Assembly (NCBI GenBank): GCA_016182545.1
Contig: JACPGG010000050.1
Coordinates: 5,323 to 45,695, forward strand
DNA: 40,373 nt
Origin: Ignavibacteriales bacterium
Lineage (GTDB): Bacteria > Bacteroidota > Ignavibacteria > UBA10030 > UBA8401
Direction of reading: 5' to 3'
The notes beneath the pieces are model-generated. The model was not told the origin of the DNA, searched no databases, and worked only from the letters and a program-made list of their open reading frames with translations. Position 1 is the first letter of the stretch. Each line of letters opens with the position of its first letter. Position numbers and translations under genes: made by a program. Below, one piece after another: positions 9,408 through 18,201 of this stretch.

Positions 9408-9884
9408 ATGAAAAGTTCAATTCACTTGATGTTGTCAACAATTTCCCTGCTGATGTGCCAGTGCCAAACAAAGGAGACATCATTTATGAAAGATGAAGAA
9501 CAGGCAATCTTAAAGGAAGCAAGAGCCTTCGCTGAATGCTGGAATAATGGCGATGCAAAGAGCGCCGCTTCCTTTTACACCGACGATGGAATCCGGGTCG
9601 GAGCATTCGGCGATGTCCAACATGGCCGAACAGAAATCGCGATCGCCTACAACAGGCTTTTACACGAAACGATGCCCGGCGCGCGGGTCAATCAAGATGA
9701 AGGGACGGTTCGCATGCTTTCGCATGAGTTGGCAATATGGCAAGCAGCAATTGAAATCGTCCCTCCGGATAACCGCGGAGTTCTCAAGGGTCATGTAGTT
9801 CAAGTGATGAAGAAAGTTGAAGGCAGATGGCTAATTCTGGAAGCACATCCGAAGATTTTTCCACCGCCTCCGGCAAAACGATAA
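9408..9884 (+). CDS. SnoaL/DUF4440-like (NTF2-fold) exported protein
   Basis: 158 aa. A hydrophobic N-terminus ending in C-Q-C (residues 1-20) suggests export and possibly lipidation, although the sequence before the cysteines is not a canonical lipobox. The rest (about 30-150) matches the NTF2-like fold used by SgcJ/YybH/DUF4440 proteins: A-F-A-E-C-W-N-N-G-D-A-K-S-A-A-S-F-Y-T-D-D-G, then G-R-x-x-I and a C-terminal strand K-V-E-G-R-W-L-I. Such proteins have a small-molecule pocket but very diverse functions, so no reaction is assigned. Confidence 0.75.
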   Translation: MKSSIHLMLSTISLLMCQCQTKETSFMKDEEQAILKEARAFAECWNNGDAKSAASFYTDDGIRVGAFGDVQHGRTEIAIAYNRLLHETMPGARVNQDEGTVRMLSHELAIWQAAIEIVPPDNRGVLKGHVVQVMKKVEGRWLILEAHPKIFPPPPAKR

Positions 9885-9941
9885 TGAAAAAAACGTAGAC
9901 GGTATTCATGATAAATCAACCGAATGAATCTTTAGATTGAA

Positions 9942-10328
9942 ATGAAAAATATGGAAGAACAACGTTCATTGCCAAAATGGATACTGATCGTATCGGGACT
10001 GTTTGCGTTGCTTGAACTGATGGTGAGCGTGCAATTATTCTTTTCACCTCAATCGGTGTTGGAAACAGTTGACCTTACCGCAAAAGGGATTGACTACGTT
10101 ATTTCCATGTGGGCGGCACGGCAATTTGCCCTCGGCTTTATCTTTGGGTTTGCGACATTGAAAAGATCGATTCCTATGCTGACTCTTGCATACATTTTCT
10201 TCCTCGTCATGTTTGTCGGCGATATCTTTATCGGAATTTCGCAAAAAGAGAGCTCATTGATCGTTGCTGCCGTCGTCATGTGTGGTATTTCTTCGGCAAT
10301 GATCTACAGACTCAATAAGAAAAGATGA
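9942..10328 (+). CDS. Small four-helix integral membrane protein
   Basis: 128 aa with four hydrophobic segments at about residues 13-32, 50-70, 77-97 and 102-120, and a basic C-terminal tail (N-K-K-R). No motif was recognised. It lies 57 nt after the SnoaL-like gene and is convergent with the ZIP transporter gene. The hydrophobic pattern is clean enough to call it a real inner-membrane protein; function unknown. Confidence 0.7.
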   Translation: MKNMEEQRSLPKWILIVSGLFALLELMVSVQLFFSPQSVLETVDLTAKGIDYVISMWAARQFALGFIFGFATLKRSIPMLTLAYIFFLVMFVGDIFIGISQKESSLIVAAVVMCGISSAMIYRLNKKR

Positions 10329-10359
10329 CGAAGGTTGGGAAACGAGAGAAAAAATCCAT

Positions 10360-11118
10360 TCAATGCCCTATCACCTCATGCACCAACAACCCGCTCAGAT
10401 AAAACAACACCATCCCGCCGAAGACAACTAACGAGAGTCTGCGGTTATCCGAACGGTTGATCTCAGGGATCAGATCACTGGCGCTCACATACAACGCCGC
10501 ACCGGCTGAAAATGCGAACGCATATCCGGTAATTTTCGGATCGACGTTCTGTAAAAAGAAGATCATCAAAATTCCGATCATCGTCCCACCGGCGACTCCC
10601 GCCGAAGCGCGAAGCGCGGTCTTTTTGGTTTGCTGCGATGCAAGCATGATCGATGCGATCGTGAGCCCTTCCGGAAATTTGTGCAATGTGATCGCGAGGA
10701 ATATCATGATACCGAGTGAAAAATCAAAGTACATTCCCGCGGAGATGGCAAGCCCGTCAAAAAATGCATGGATGAACAATCCCCAGAATGCCGAATAGCT
10801 GGCGATCTTTGAGATCATGATATCGGAATGTGTCTCTTCGCCGAAATGCAAATGCTTCACCACCGTATGTTCCACAAAGTGGATCACGCTGAATCCGAAC
10901 AACATCCACAACGGAGCCGTTGCGCCCAGATGGGCTATACTTTCGGGAAGCAGATCGATCATCACCAGTGCGAGCAGGAATCCGGCGCCGAGCGCGATGA
11001 GATACTCCTGAATTTTTTTCGATACGTCTCTTCTCCATGCGACAAACGCCCCGCCGAGAATCTCAGCACCAGCCGCAACAATACCCGCAATAATGATGAA
11101 AATCGTCACCTCGTTCAT
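10360..11118 (-). CDS. ZIP-family divalent metal transporter
   Basis: 252 aa, eight predicted membrane helices. The metal-binding signatures of the ZIP family are present in helix 4 (H-A-F-F-D-G-L-A-I-S) and helix 5 (H-K-F-P-E-G-L-T). A histidine/acidic stretch (H-L-H-F-G-E-E-T-H) lies in the central loop. ZIP proteins move zinc, iron or other divalent cations into the cytoplasm; which metal cannot be decided here. The start codon overlaps the stop of the upstream TPR gene (ATGA at 11118-11115), making it the last gene of a three-gene coupled operon. Confidence 0.92.
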   Translation of the reverse strand: MNEVTIFIIIAGIVAAGAEILGGAFVAWRRDVSKKIQEYLIALGAGFLLALVMIDLLPESIAHLGATAPLWMLFGFSVIHFVEHTVVKHLHFGEETHSDIMISKIASYSAFWGLFIHAFFDGLAISAGMYFDFSLGIMIFLAITLHKFPEGLTIASIMLASQQTKKTALRASAGVAGGTMIGILMIFFLQNVDPKITGYAFAFSAGAALYVSASDLIPEINRSDNRRLSLVVFGGMVLFYLSGLLVHEVIGH

Positions 11119-12266
11119 TGTCCGTACGGCTCCTTTAAATATTGATCTGCAAGTTCATGGGCGTTCTCGTAATTTCTCATCTTCTTCACTTTTTGGTACT
11201 GCATCACGGCATAGTCTCTTTTTTTCTGGAGATCGTAGATGATCCCGATCCGCAAATTCGTCAGCACCATATACCCGGATGTCTCGTCCTTATCGATCGT
11301 CCGGCATAATTTATCACATTGGTAAAAATATTTCAAGGCTTCAGCGTACCGTTGTTTGCTCATCTCCACCATGGCAAGATAGAATGCCGCCTCGCGCTGC
11401 GCGTAGTTGCCATAGCCGCGCTTCTTCAGTTCGCATCGAAGGGTGATCTGCTGGAATGCTTGTTCCGCTTCGGCGTATTTCGAAAGCACGTATGCACTTC
11501 TGCCGACGTACCGATGGAACAATACATTGTTCGGGAATTGCTTCAGCAGCGAGGTCGCCAATGCATATGCCGTATCGAACTGTCGTTCGTAATTGTAATG
11601 CAGTTGAAGCAGGAAGTACTTCGCTTCAAATGCAGCATACCGCGCATGTTCGGACGCCTCCCTGAGCTGCTCGATCCCCTTTTTTTTATCTCCCGCAGGA
11701 AAGAAGATCATCACCGGCTTGACAATCGGATATCTTTCGGGGATCGTTGAGGCATAGTAATTATAAATTCCAATACCGAGAAGGATATCATAATTGTCCG
11801 GAGCGAGTTTGAATGCGCGCTGCACGATCGGGAGCGCGAGCCGTCCGTCATTCGCCGCTTTGATCCAGCTGCTGCGGTTTGCCCGCAACCTGCCTTGAAA
11901 ACCGAGCGCTCCTCCTTTGAAGAAGAGCGCGCTGACATCGTTCTCGTTCACATCCAGCAGACTGTCGCACAGATCGATCACATCGTCCATTTTTTGTATG
12001 AAGAGGTCGTCCCGCGACTCGTCGTCAATATCGATCAGGATCTTCCACCATTCGATCATACCGAGAAAAAATTTTCCGGCAGGATGAGACGGATAGTGCT
12101 GTGCGAGCTCTTCAAATTCCTTTTCCGCATTTTCAAATTCAAGATTGTACACGAAATTGATGCCGCGTTGCGCGCGGTCGTCAAAATCCGGTGCAGTCAC
12201 CCATTGGGAAAATGAAACGGAGGAGATAAAAAGAAGGAAACAGCCGGTTTTGTACACACTCTTCAC
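11115..12266 (-). CDS. Exported TPR-repeat protein
   Basis: 383 aa from GTG at 12266, chosen because it overlaps the CPBP stop as GTGA and places a signal peptide (V-K-S-V-Y-K-T-G-C-F-L-L-F, cleaved after V-S-F-S-Q) at the N-terminus. The remainder is built of tetratricopeptide-like helical pairs: N-A-E-K-E-F-E-E-L-A-Q-H-Y-P, A-L-A-T-S-L-L-K-Q-F-P-N-N, K-Y-A-E-A-E-Q-A-F, R-Y-A-E-A-L-K-Y-F. A periplasmic scaffold role is plausible. Coupling to a CPBP protease and a ZIP transporter suggests they act together, but no pathway is clear. Confidence 0.82.
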   Translation of the reverse strand: MKSVYKTGCFLLFISSVSFSQWVTAPDFDDRAQRGINFVYNLEFENAEKEFEELAQHYPSHPAGKFFLGMIEWWKILIDIDDESRDDLFIQKMDDVIDLCDSLLDVNENDVSALFFKGGALGFQGRLRANRSSWIKAANDGRLALPIVQRAFKLAPDNYDILLGIGIYNYYASTIPERYPIVKPVMIFFPAGDKKKGIEQLREASEHARYAAFEAKYFLLQLHYNYERQFDTAYALATSLLKQFPNNVLFHRYVGRSAYVLSKYAEAEQAFQQITLRCELKKRGYGNYAQREAAFYLAMVEMSKQRYAEALKYFYQCDKLCRTIDKDETSGYMVLTNLRIGIIYDLQKKRDYAVMQYQKVKKMRNYENAHELADQYLKEPYGQ

Positions 12267-13216
12267 GACTGAACCGGCACCTGTTCCTGAGATTGTTGCG
12301 CCAGTTGCTGCTTCCGGTCTGCGACCCAATTCCGGTACATCCATGCACCGTCGGCAGATTTGAACCAATCGAGTTTATAAATAAGCGCGATCGAAATAAT
12401 CAGCATCAATGTTGCAAGCGCTCCCCCTTCGGGACCGAATGTTCCGCCGGTCAGCCATTCAGGACCGGTGACGATCGCTTTGCCGATCTGTTCTTTGTCG
12501 GATGTTGTTCCGCTCACCGGAAGAGAATACACGAATCCCTGGAAGAAATTCCACGAGATGTGTAAACCGATGGCAAGCCAAAGCGCATTCGTTTTGTAGT
12601 ATGCAACGGAAAGCCACAATCCCGCAAGCCCGACATTGATGAGTCCGAATATCGATACGTTCGGGTTCTTTGCATGCGCGAATGCAAAGAGGATCGAGAT
12701 TGTCAGAGCGGCAATAAGCCGGTTTGTCCCTTCGGCAAACACTTGCAGGATGTATCCGCGAAACATCAACTCCTCGCCGTAACCGACCACTGTATAGAGT
12801 GCAGCGCTGTTCAGGAAAATCAGCATGATACTCCCTATCTCCAATTCACGAAATTCAATGGTGATCATCCCGCCAGCGAAAAAAATGATGACGATCGTTG
12901 TCATCATTCCTGCACCGAGCAGGATCCCCTGGAACAATTCTTTCCCCCAGCCTCCATGAAACAAAAGCCCGACGGAGTACAGTGGACGCTTATCTACAAA
13001 CCGAAGCGTGATCCATGTCGCCAATGTCAGTGCAACATACGTGGCAAACGTCGGCACCACGGCAATTTTCAATACTTCAAATTGTTTTGCAAGGAGAACG
13101 AGCGGTCCGCCGATGACCAATGAACAGGCGGAAAAAATCAGAACAAAAATTCCGATCCTCCACCCGGCACGCATGTATTGCAGTTCGGGATTGATGAAGA
13201 TGGTTTTCATAATCAA
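12263..13216 (-). CDS. CPBP-family intramembrane glutamic protease
   Basis: 317 aa, about eight membrane segments. The CPBP (Abi/Rce1-like) motifs are visible: E-E-x-x-x-R in G-Y-G-E-E-L-M-F-R-G, a second histidine block F-A-F-A-H-A-K-N, and a third H-I-S-W-N-F-F-Q-G. These carry the catalytic glutamates and histidines of CAAX-type intramembrane proteases. The substrate is unknown. It is the first gene of a coupled trio with the TPR and ZIP genes; ATG at 13210 is an equally good start. Confidence 0.9.
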   Translation of the reverse strand: MIMKTIFINPELQYMRAGWRIGIFVLIFSACSLVIGGPLVLLAKQFEVLKIAVVPTFATYVALTLATWITLRFVDKRPLYSVGLLFHGGWGKELFQGILLGAGMMTTIVIIFFAGGMITIEFRELEIGSIMLIFLNSAALYTVVGYGEELMFRGYILQVFAEGTNRLIAALTISILFAFAHAKNPNVSIFGLINVGLAGLWLSVAYYKTNALWLAIGLHISWNFFQGFVYSLPVSGTTSDKEQIGKAIVTGPEWLTGGTFGPEGGALATLMLIISIALIYKLDWFKSADGAWMYRNWVADRKQQLAQQSQEQVPVQS

Positions 13217-13250
13217 TGTAGTAGTGAAGAAAACTCCAAATCACAATAAA

Positions 13251-13351
13251 CAAATTCCAAATAATATCAAATCACCAATGAATCAAAGGCTGAAATTGGA
13301 GATTGAAATTTGAGTTTTATTTGTTCTTTGGAACTTGTTATTTGGAATTTG
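13251..13351. repeat. 101-nt inverted-repeat element between glyQS and the CPBP gene
   Basis: Perfect 14-nt terminal arms: CAAATTCCAAATAA (13251-13264) and TTATTTGGAATTTG (13338-13351). Inner material repeats the same theme (TTTGGAACTTG, AAACTCCAAAT). The right arm ends exactly at the glyQS stop codon, so the element fills almost the whole intergenic space. No T-tract, no coding capacity. Confidence 0.8.
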
Positions 13352-14776
13352 CTAAATCTTCTCAAGCAAATACTCTTTCACTTTGCTCATCGCAATCCGC
13401 TCCTGCCTCATCGAATCGCGCTCGCGTACAGTGACTGTTTGATCCTGCAGTGTCTGCGAATCGACCGTAAAGCAGTACGGCGTACCGATCTCATCCTGAC
13501 GGCGATACCGGCGACCGATCGCGCCGCTGTCGTCGTAGAAGACGCGGAAATATTTCTGCAAATCTTTGGTCATATTATGTGCGATGTCGTCCATTCCGTC
13601 GCGATTGACCAACGGCAGGATCGCCGCTTTCATCGGGGCGAGTTTGGGATGAAGATGAAGCACTGTGCGCATCTCACCTTCGACCATCTCTTCATCGTAC
13701 GACGCGCAGAGGAACGCCATGAACGAACGGCTCGCACCGACAGATGTTTCGATCACGAACGGGACGAACTTCTCTTTCGTCTGCTCGTCGAAGTACTTCA
13801 TCGCTTTGCCGGAGAATTTCTCGTGGTTCCCCAGATCAAAATCGGTGCGGCTGTGGATCCCTTCGATCTCACCCCAGCCGAACGGGAATTTGAATTCGAT
13901 GTCGAACGCCGCTTTTGCGTAGTGCGCGAGTTTCTCATGCTTGTGCCATTGCAGGTTCTCCTGCTTCATACCGAGTTCGAGGAACCACTTCATCCGCTCT
14001 TCGCGCCAGTACTCGAAGAATTTATCCTCTTCTCCCGGCTTCACAAAGTACTGCATCTCCATCTGCTCGAATTCGCGGGTGCGGAAGAGGAAATTCTTCG
14101 TATTGATCTCGTTCCGGAATGCTTTCCCGCTCTGCGCGATGCCGAAGGGGAGTTTCTGTCTCGATGCACTCTGCACATTCATGAAGTTGACGAAGATCCC
14201 CTGCGCCGTTTCGTGACGGAGATAGACGACGTTGTTCGTATCTTCCACTGGTCCGACGAATGTCTTGAACATCAGATTGAATTGGCGTGCTTCGGTGAAT
14301 GTCCCTTTGTTGCCGCAGTTTGGGCACGGGATGGATTTTTTGAGAGCATCCGTCACAGTCGCCTCGTTGGAGAATCGTGTACTAAATTCAGATTCAATCC
14401 GCTCGTCTTTTTGCTGCCCTTCAAATTCAGTCGGGAACATCTCGCGAAGAATATCTTTTTTCTTTTTAAGAGATAGTTCGTCCATCAACACATCCACGCG
14501 ATATCTTGCTTTACACTGCTTGCAATCGACCATCGGATCGGTGAAGTTTGCAACGTGACCTGATGCTTCCCACACACGCGGGTGCATCAGGATGGATGCA
14601 TCAACTCCTTCAACATCGTCGCGGAATGTCATGGAACGCCACCACGCCTGCTTGAGATTGTTCAGCATCTCAACGCCCAATGGACCGTAATCCCAGCAGC
14701 CGTTCAGTCCGCCGTAAATTTCGCTTGATTGAAAAACAAAACCGCGACGCTTTGCGAGCGAGACGATCTTTTCCAT
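13352..14776 (-). CDS. glyQS: Glycine--tRNA ligase (single-chain, dimeric type)
   Basis: 474 aa, class II aminoacyl-tRNA synthetase of the alpha2 glycyl type. The N-terminus (R-R-G-F-V-F-Q-S-S-E-I-Y-G-G, D-Y-G-P-L-G) is diagnostic. Two Cys pairs (C-K-Q-C and C-P-N-C) form a likely zinc-binding insertion. Motif 2 is F-R-N-E-I with R-T-R-E-F-E-Q-M-E; motif 3 is G-A-S-R-S-F-M-A-F-L. A C-terminal anticodon-binding domain ends at about residue 470. It charges tRNA-Gly in the cytoplasm. The gene follows a small membrane-protein gene by 14 nt, so the two are probably cotranscribed. Confidence 0.97.
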   Translation of the reverse strand: MEKIVSLAKRRGFVFQSSEIYGGLNGCWDYGPLGVEMLNNLKQAWWRSMTFRDDVEGVDASILMHPRVWEASGHVANFTDPMVDCKQCKARYRVDVLMDELSLKKKKDILREMFPTEFEGQQKDERIESEFSTRFSNEATVTDALKKSIPCPNCGNKGTFTEARQFNLMFKTFVGPVEDTNNVVYLRHETAQGIFVNFMNVQSASRQKLPFGIAQSGKAFRNEINTKNFLFRTREFEQMEMQYFVKPGEEDKFFEYWREERMKWFLELGMKQENLQWHKHEKLAHYAKAAFDIEFKFPFGWGEIEGIHSRTDFDLGNHEKFSGKAMKYFDEQTKEKFVPFVIETSVGASRSFMAFLCASYDEEMVEGEMRTVLHLHPKLAPMKAAILPLVNRDGMDDIAHNMTKDLQKYFRVFYDDSGAIGRRYRRQDEIGTPYCFTVDSQTLQDQTVTVRERDSMRQERIAMSKVKEYLLEKI

Positions 14777-14790
14777 GATTGCCGTTTGAT

Positions 14791-15234
14791 TTACTTCTTT
14801 ACCGATGGTGATGCTCCTTTCTTCACTGCTTGAACAGGTTCTTTACTGAATATAAAACTTTTGAGAATGATGTCGCCGTTCTTGATCTGCACGATAGAGG
14901 TCTTTTCGCGGGCATTATCGACTGAAAAAACCTCTGCGTTGTAATCGTCGAGTGAGTCTTTCATCGCACCGATGAAATTCAAGACATCGAACTTTGCGGG
15001 ATACAGAACGCGAACATCGTTCCTGTTCTTGATAGGTCGAATATATTTCTTGTCGATTCCAAGCGCACGAAGCGTCGTATCTGCCATCGTGAATACACGA
15101 TCCGCCGAAATATCCTGCTTCGACGAAAACGGAAGTGACATCGGTTCCGATTGCATCCCGCCCGATTCCCGTATGACCGTGAGGATGACTGCAAGAACAG
15201 CAAGAGCGGCAATGATATAAATTCGTTTGTCCAT
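14791..15234 (-). CDS. Single-pass membrane or exported protein, unknown function
   Basis: 147 aa. One hydrophobic segment at residues 5-21 serves as anchor or uncleaved signal. The rest is soluble with a mixed alpha/beta pattern and an Ala/Ser/Lys-rich tail. No known family was recognised. It is 14 nt upstream of glyQS on the same strand, a likely shared transcript, and its own upstream region holds a dispersed repeat element. Confidence 0.7.
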   Translation of the reverse strand: MDKRIYIIAALAVLAVILTVIRESGGMQSEPMSLPFSSKQDISADRVFTMADTTLRALGIDKKYIRPIKNRNDVRVLYPAKFDVLNFIGAMKDSLDDYNAEVFSVDNAREKTSIVQIKNGDIILKSFIFSKEPVQAVKKGASPSVKK

Positions 15235-15287
15235 GCCTTGAAATGTAGAAAACGTTAACGCGATCGAATCAACAAAAAAAAATTACA

Positions 15288-15419
15288 TGTCATGTTGAGC
15301 GAAGTCCCGATGCTTACTATGCGAAGCATCCTTCGGATCGGGACGAAGCGAAACATCTGGTTTGTGTGTTGGTGCTTGCCCATGCTGCAACCAGATTCCT
15401 CGCTGCGCTCGGAATGACA
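15288..15419. repeat. Dispersed inverted-repeat element, copy 2
   Basis: Same plan and orientation as the element at 7298-7419: outer TGTCAT.../...GAATGACA, middle CATCTGGT/ACCAGATT, inner stem GTCCCGAT (15304-15311) with ATCGGGAC (15337-15344) holding a further GATGCTT/AAGCATC hairpin. The 3' parts of the two copies are nearly identical, while the inner hairpins differ but stay paired. It lies between the PHP phosphatase and the small membrane-protein gene. Confidence 0.8.
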
Positions 15420-15449
15420 AGATTTATTTGGCGCGGTTTTTCACTACCC

Positions 15450-16247
15450 TTAAATTTTCACTTCACTTCGAACTCTTTTCGAGAAAAGGGAAATCTTCCC
15501 ATTTCCGTACTTCTCAACCAGTTCCCTTGCAACATCAAAATCCCTTCCGACGTCGGTCGGTGTGTGTGCATCGGAACCGAGCGTGAGTGGAATGCCGAAT
15601 TCCGAAACGATCTTCAGTATCTGTTCACTCGGGTAGACCTCTTTCACCGGTTTCCTCAAACCTGACGTGTTGATTTCCACCGCCATGCCCGATTCTTTTA
15701 CCACCTCGAATGTCGCGCGGAGGATCTCTTCGATGTTCTTCTTGGGACGGTGTCCGAACTTCTTGACAAGGTCGCAGTGTCCCACAATGTCAAACAATCC
15801 GCTCTGCGCGGAGCGTTTGATATGATCGTAGTATGAGATGTACAATTCATCGATATCCACATGATCGAACTTGCCGACGTACAACGGATTGTCAAATCCC
15901 CACTCGCCAAGATAATGCACAGAGCCGATGACATAATCAAATTCATTTTTACCGTTGAATTCTTCCACCCACTTCTCCGTCCCGGGGAAAAAATCACCTT
16001 CAACGGCAAACTTGACCGTAATTTGATTTTTGTACTTTTCTTGAAGCGCCAGAACAGTCGGTTTATAGTCGGTCCAGAACTGCTCTTCATACATCCTCAC
16101 CTCAATATCCCAATCGTTCGGCATCGGTGTGTGGTCGGCGAGACCGATCTCATTCAATCCTAGTTGTATTGCATGCTGCACATACTCTTCAAGAGCGCCG
16201 TCCGCATGTTTGCATAATTGATTGTGAGTGTGGTAATCTACGAGCAT
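15450..16247 (-). CDS. PHP-domain histidinol-phosphatase (HisJ family)
   Basis: 265 aa, full length for the HisJ/HisK-type PHP phosphatases. Metal-binding motifs appear in order: D-Y-H-T-H near the N-terminus, K-H-A-D-G, A-D-H-T-P, E-G-D-F-F, G-S-V-H-Y, G-H-C-D-L and G-S-D-A-H-T-P. The family removes phosphate from L-histidinol phosphate in histidine biosynthesis, but the same fold serves other phosphoesterases, and no other his gene is in the window. Cytoplasmic, metal dependent. Confidence 0.87.
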   Translation of the reverse strand: MLVDYHTHNQLCKHADGALEEYVQHAIQLGLNEIGLADHTPMPNDWDIEVRMYEEQFWTDYKPTVLALQEKYKNQITVKFAVEGDFFPGTEKWVEEFNGKNEFDYVIGSVHYLGEWGFDNPLYVGKFDHVDIDELYISYYDHIKRSAQSGLFDIVGHCDLVKKFGHRPKKNIEEILRATFEVVKESGMAVEINTSGLRKPVKEVYPSEQILKIVSEFGIPLTLGSDAHTPTDVGRDFDVARELVEKYGNGKISLFSKRVRSEVKI

Positions 16248-16310
16248 TATTTTTTATGAGGTGAAGCCCACCCTTTTACATTGGCGTGGTAGATCGGCAT
16301 TAATGCGTGC

Positions 16311-17132
16311 CTACCGGATTTTTTTCTTCCGTGCCAGCCGCGCCGTTTCGATCCCCAGTGCGGAATAGAGCGGCACGAGATAGTTCAATTTTTTTCCGGA
16401 GAGTGCTTCCAAATGTCCGGCAACCGTTTCCACATCTCCCCGCGCGATCGGACCGGTCAATGCCTCTGCGGGTGAGGATGAAAGAACATTCTCCAGTGTC
16501 TGACGGATGATGTTCCCGTAGATCTTCCACAGGTTCTTTCGTTGAATGCCGCTTTCGATCGCAATTCGCTCAACAACCGATAGCAGCGTTACAAGATAGT
16601 TGGATGCAAAGACTCCCGCAGCATGATACAGAACTTTTTCTTCTTTAGAAATGGTAAAAGTCTGCGCATGAAAGATCTTTGCCAGCTGCTTTGCAAACTT
16701 CAAGGCGCTCCTTTCCCCTTCTACGGCGCACCAAACGCCTTTCAAAGAGATCCTTTTGTTTGCGGGGAATGTTTGCATCGGATGGAATGAACCGATTGAA
16801 GCCCCTTTTATTTTGACCGGCAACAGCTCGCTGCTTGAGTGCGCACCGGAAGTATGAAGCACGATTCTGCTTTTCAATGAACGGCATTGCTGCGTGAGTA
16901 TTGTTGCAACAGAAGCGATCTCCTTGTCCGGAACGCAGAGAATCACACGCTCCGAAACGTCCGACAACGCTGATATCGGACCGGAGATCCGCGCTTTCAC
17001 TTTTTTTGACAGCGCACGCGCAGTTTTTCCGCGGAGAGAGTAGATACCGTCAATTTTCACTCCCCCGTAAAACAACGCAAGGGCTATTGAATGTCCAACA
17101 GCCCCTGCACCGATGATCGTGATCGGTTTCAA
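16311..17132 (-). CDS. Rossmann-like / DUF2520 oxidoreductase-like protein
   Basis: 273 aa. N-terminal NAD(P)-binding motif G-A-G-A-V-G-H (residues 7-13) in a Rossmann fold, with C-V-P-D-K-E-I following. H-T-S-G-A-H-S-S and G-S-F-H-P-M-Q-T-F-P are hallmarks of the DUF2520 two-domain family, related to pyrroline-5-carboxylate and prephenate-type dehydrogenases. The C-terminal helical domain (A-G-V-F-A-S-N-Y-L-V-T-L) is complete. A cytoplasmic reductase is likely, substrate unknown. It sits 4 nt after the DNRLRE/T9SS gene. Confidence 0.87.
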   Translation of the reverse strand: MKPITIIGAGAVGHSIALALFYGGVKIDGIYSLRGKTARALSKKVKARISGPISALSDVSERVILCVPDKEIASVATILTQQCRSLKSRIVLHTSGAHSSSELLPVKIKGASIGSFHPMQTFPANKRISLKGVWCAVEGERSALKFAKQLAKIFHAQTFTISKEEKVLYHAAGVFASNYLVTLLSVVERIAIESGIQRKNLWKIYGNIIRQTLENVLSSSPAEALTGPIARGDVETVAGHLEALSGKKLNYLVPLYSALGIETARLARKKKIR

Positions 17133-17136
17133 TTTC

Positions 17137-18108
17137 TTACTTCACCAGCAACATCTTCTTCGTCGAGACAAGATTCCCTGCCTGGAGCCGGTAGAAATAC
17201 AATCCGCTCGGCACTCCCGATGCATTCCATTCCTGCCTGAATGTCCCAGCGCTTTTCACACTGTTCACCAGCGTTGCAATTTCATTTCCCAGAACGTCGA
17301 AGACCTTGAGCGAGACATGTCCCGACACAGGAATCGAATACCGAATCGTCGTAGCGGGATTGAACGGGTTGGGGTAGTTCTGATGAAGTGCAAATTCTAT
17401 CGGCTGAACCGGGTTATTGCCCACACGATTGACAATACTATACTTGAGAATGAGTTTAGGACGATTTGCAGCAGTTACATCTTCCCGCGAGCTGATAACC
17501 TTAACAGACTGTGATGAAACCTCATCGCCAACAATCATCCACCCAAAGTTTGTCGATGTATCGCTTAGCCATCCCTGCACATCACCGATCAGCAGTGATG
17601 TTGAATCAAACGAATACGCTCCGGTGCCGGCAATATTGACCGTTGAACTGGCATTGGCAACAAAATCTCCTCCAAGGGTTCCCCAATCGACGGTGTTAAA
17701 GAATCTGTGCTTCCATGTTGCATCGCCTGTTGTCGCTGCCGCACCCTGCCCGGTCGCACCGCCATCGGAGGTCCCTTCGCCCCATTCTGACGTAACACGG
17801 TGCAACTTTGTTACTCTCGCCGTTGAGTTGTTCACCTTCTTAACATCCACGACAACCTGTGCGCTGACGATTTTTGCGTTTTCCGGCAAATCTGAGAGAT
17901 TGAACTTGACAAGAGCCCTTCTGAGTTTTTCCTGTCCGTTCGGACCGATCTTTCCGACGAATAACGATGCACCGGTTCCGCTGCTGAGGGAGCCGTCAGC
18001 TATTTCATAAATGCCACAATCTTTCGTAGCCGTCAAAGTTACTTCCTGTTGTGAAAGACCAATAGAAACAATACACAACAGGGCGAGCAGTGGCAGTGAA
18101 GTCCTCAT
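17137..18108 (-). CDS. DNRLRE-domain protein with T9SS sorting domain
   Basis: 323 aa. Sec signal at residues 1-19 (to L-S-Q). A DNRLRE-type beta domain spans about 22-215, recognised by A-L-V-K-F-N-L-S-D-L-P, V-S-A-Q-V-V-V-D-V, V-T-S-E-W-G-E-G-T, V-Q-G-W-L and a C-terminal R-P-K-L-I-L-K-Y. The T9SS type A sorting domain (Q-N-Y-P-N-P-F-N-P) follows from about 240. The DNRLRE family is common in secreted surface proteins and carbohydrate-active proteins as an adhesive module; no enzyme domain is present here. Confidence 0.9.
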   Translation of the reverse strand: MRTSLPLLALLCIVSIGLSQQEVTLTATKDCGIYEIADGSLSSGTGASLFVGKIGPNGQEKLRRALVKFNLSDLPENAKIVSAQVVVDVKKVNNSTARVTKLHRVTSEWGEGTSDGGATGQGAAATTGDATWKHRFFNTVDWGTLGGDFVANASSTVNIAGTGAYSFDSTSLLIGDVQGWLSDTSTNFGWMIVGDEVSSQSVKVISSREDVTAANRPKLILKYSIVNRVGNNPVQPIEFALHQNYPNPFNPATTIRYSIPVSGHVSLKVFDVLGNEIATLVNSVKSAGTFRQEWNASGVPSGLYFYRLQAGNLVSTKKMLLVK

Positions 18109-18201
18109 ACATCTCCCTAATAATTATTATTGAAAGTACTGCAGGAATGTACCCAAAATTTATCTTTTTACAAACGACCACGACGTAATCGTTAATTTTT
18201 T

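Noticed and set aside
13310-14476. 388-aa open frame on the plus strand
   Set aside because: It lies antisense to the clearly functional glycyl-tRNA synthetase gene and has no recognisable domain; it is a shadow frame.
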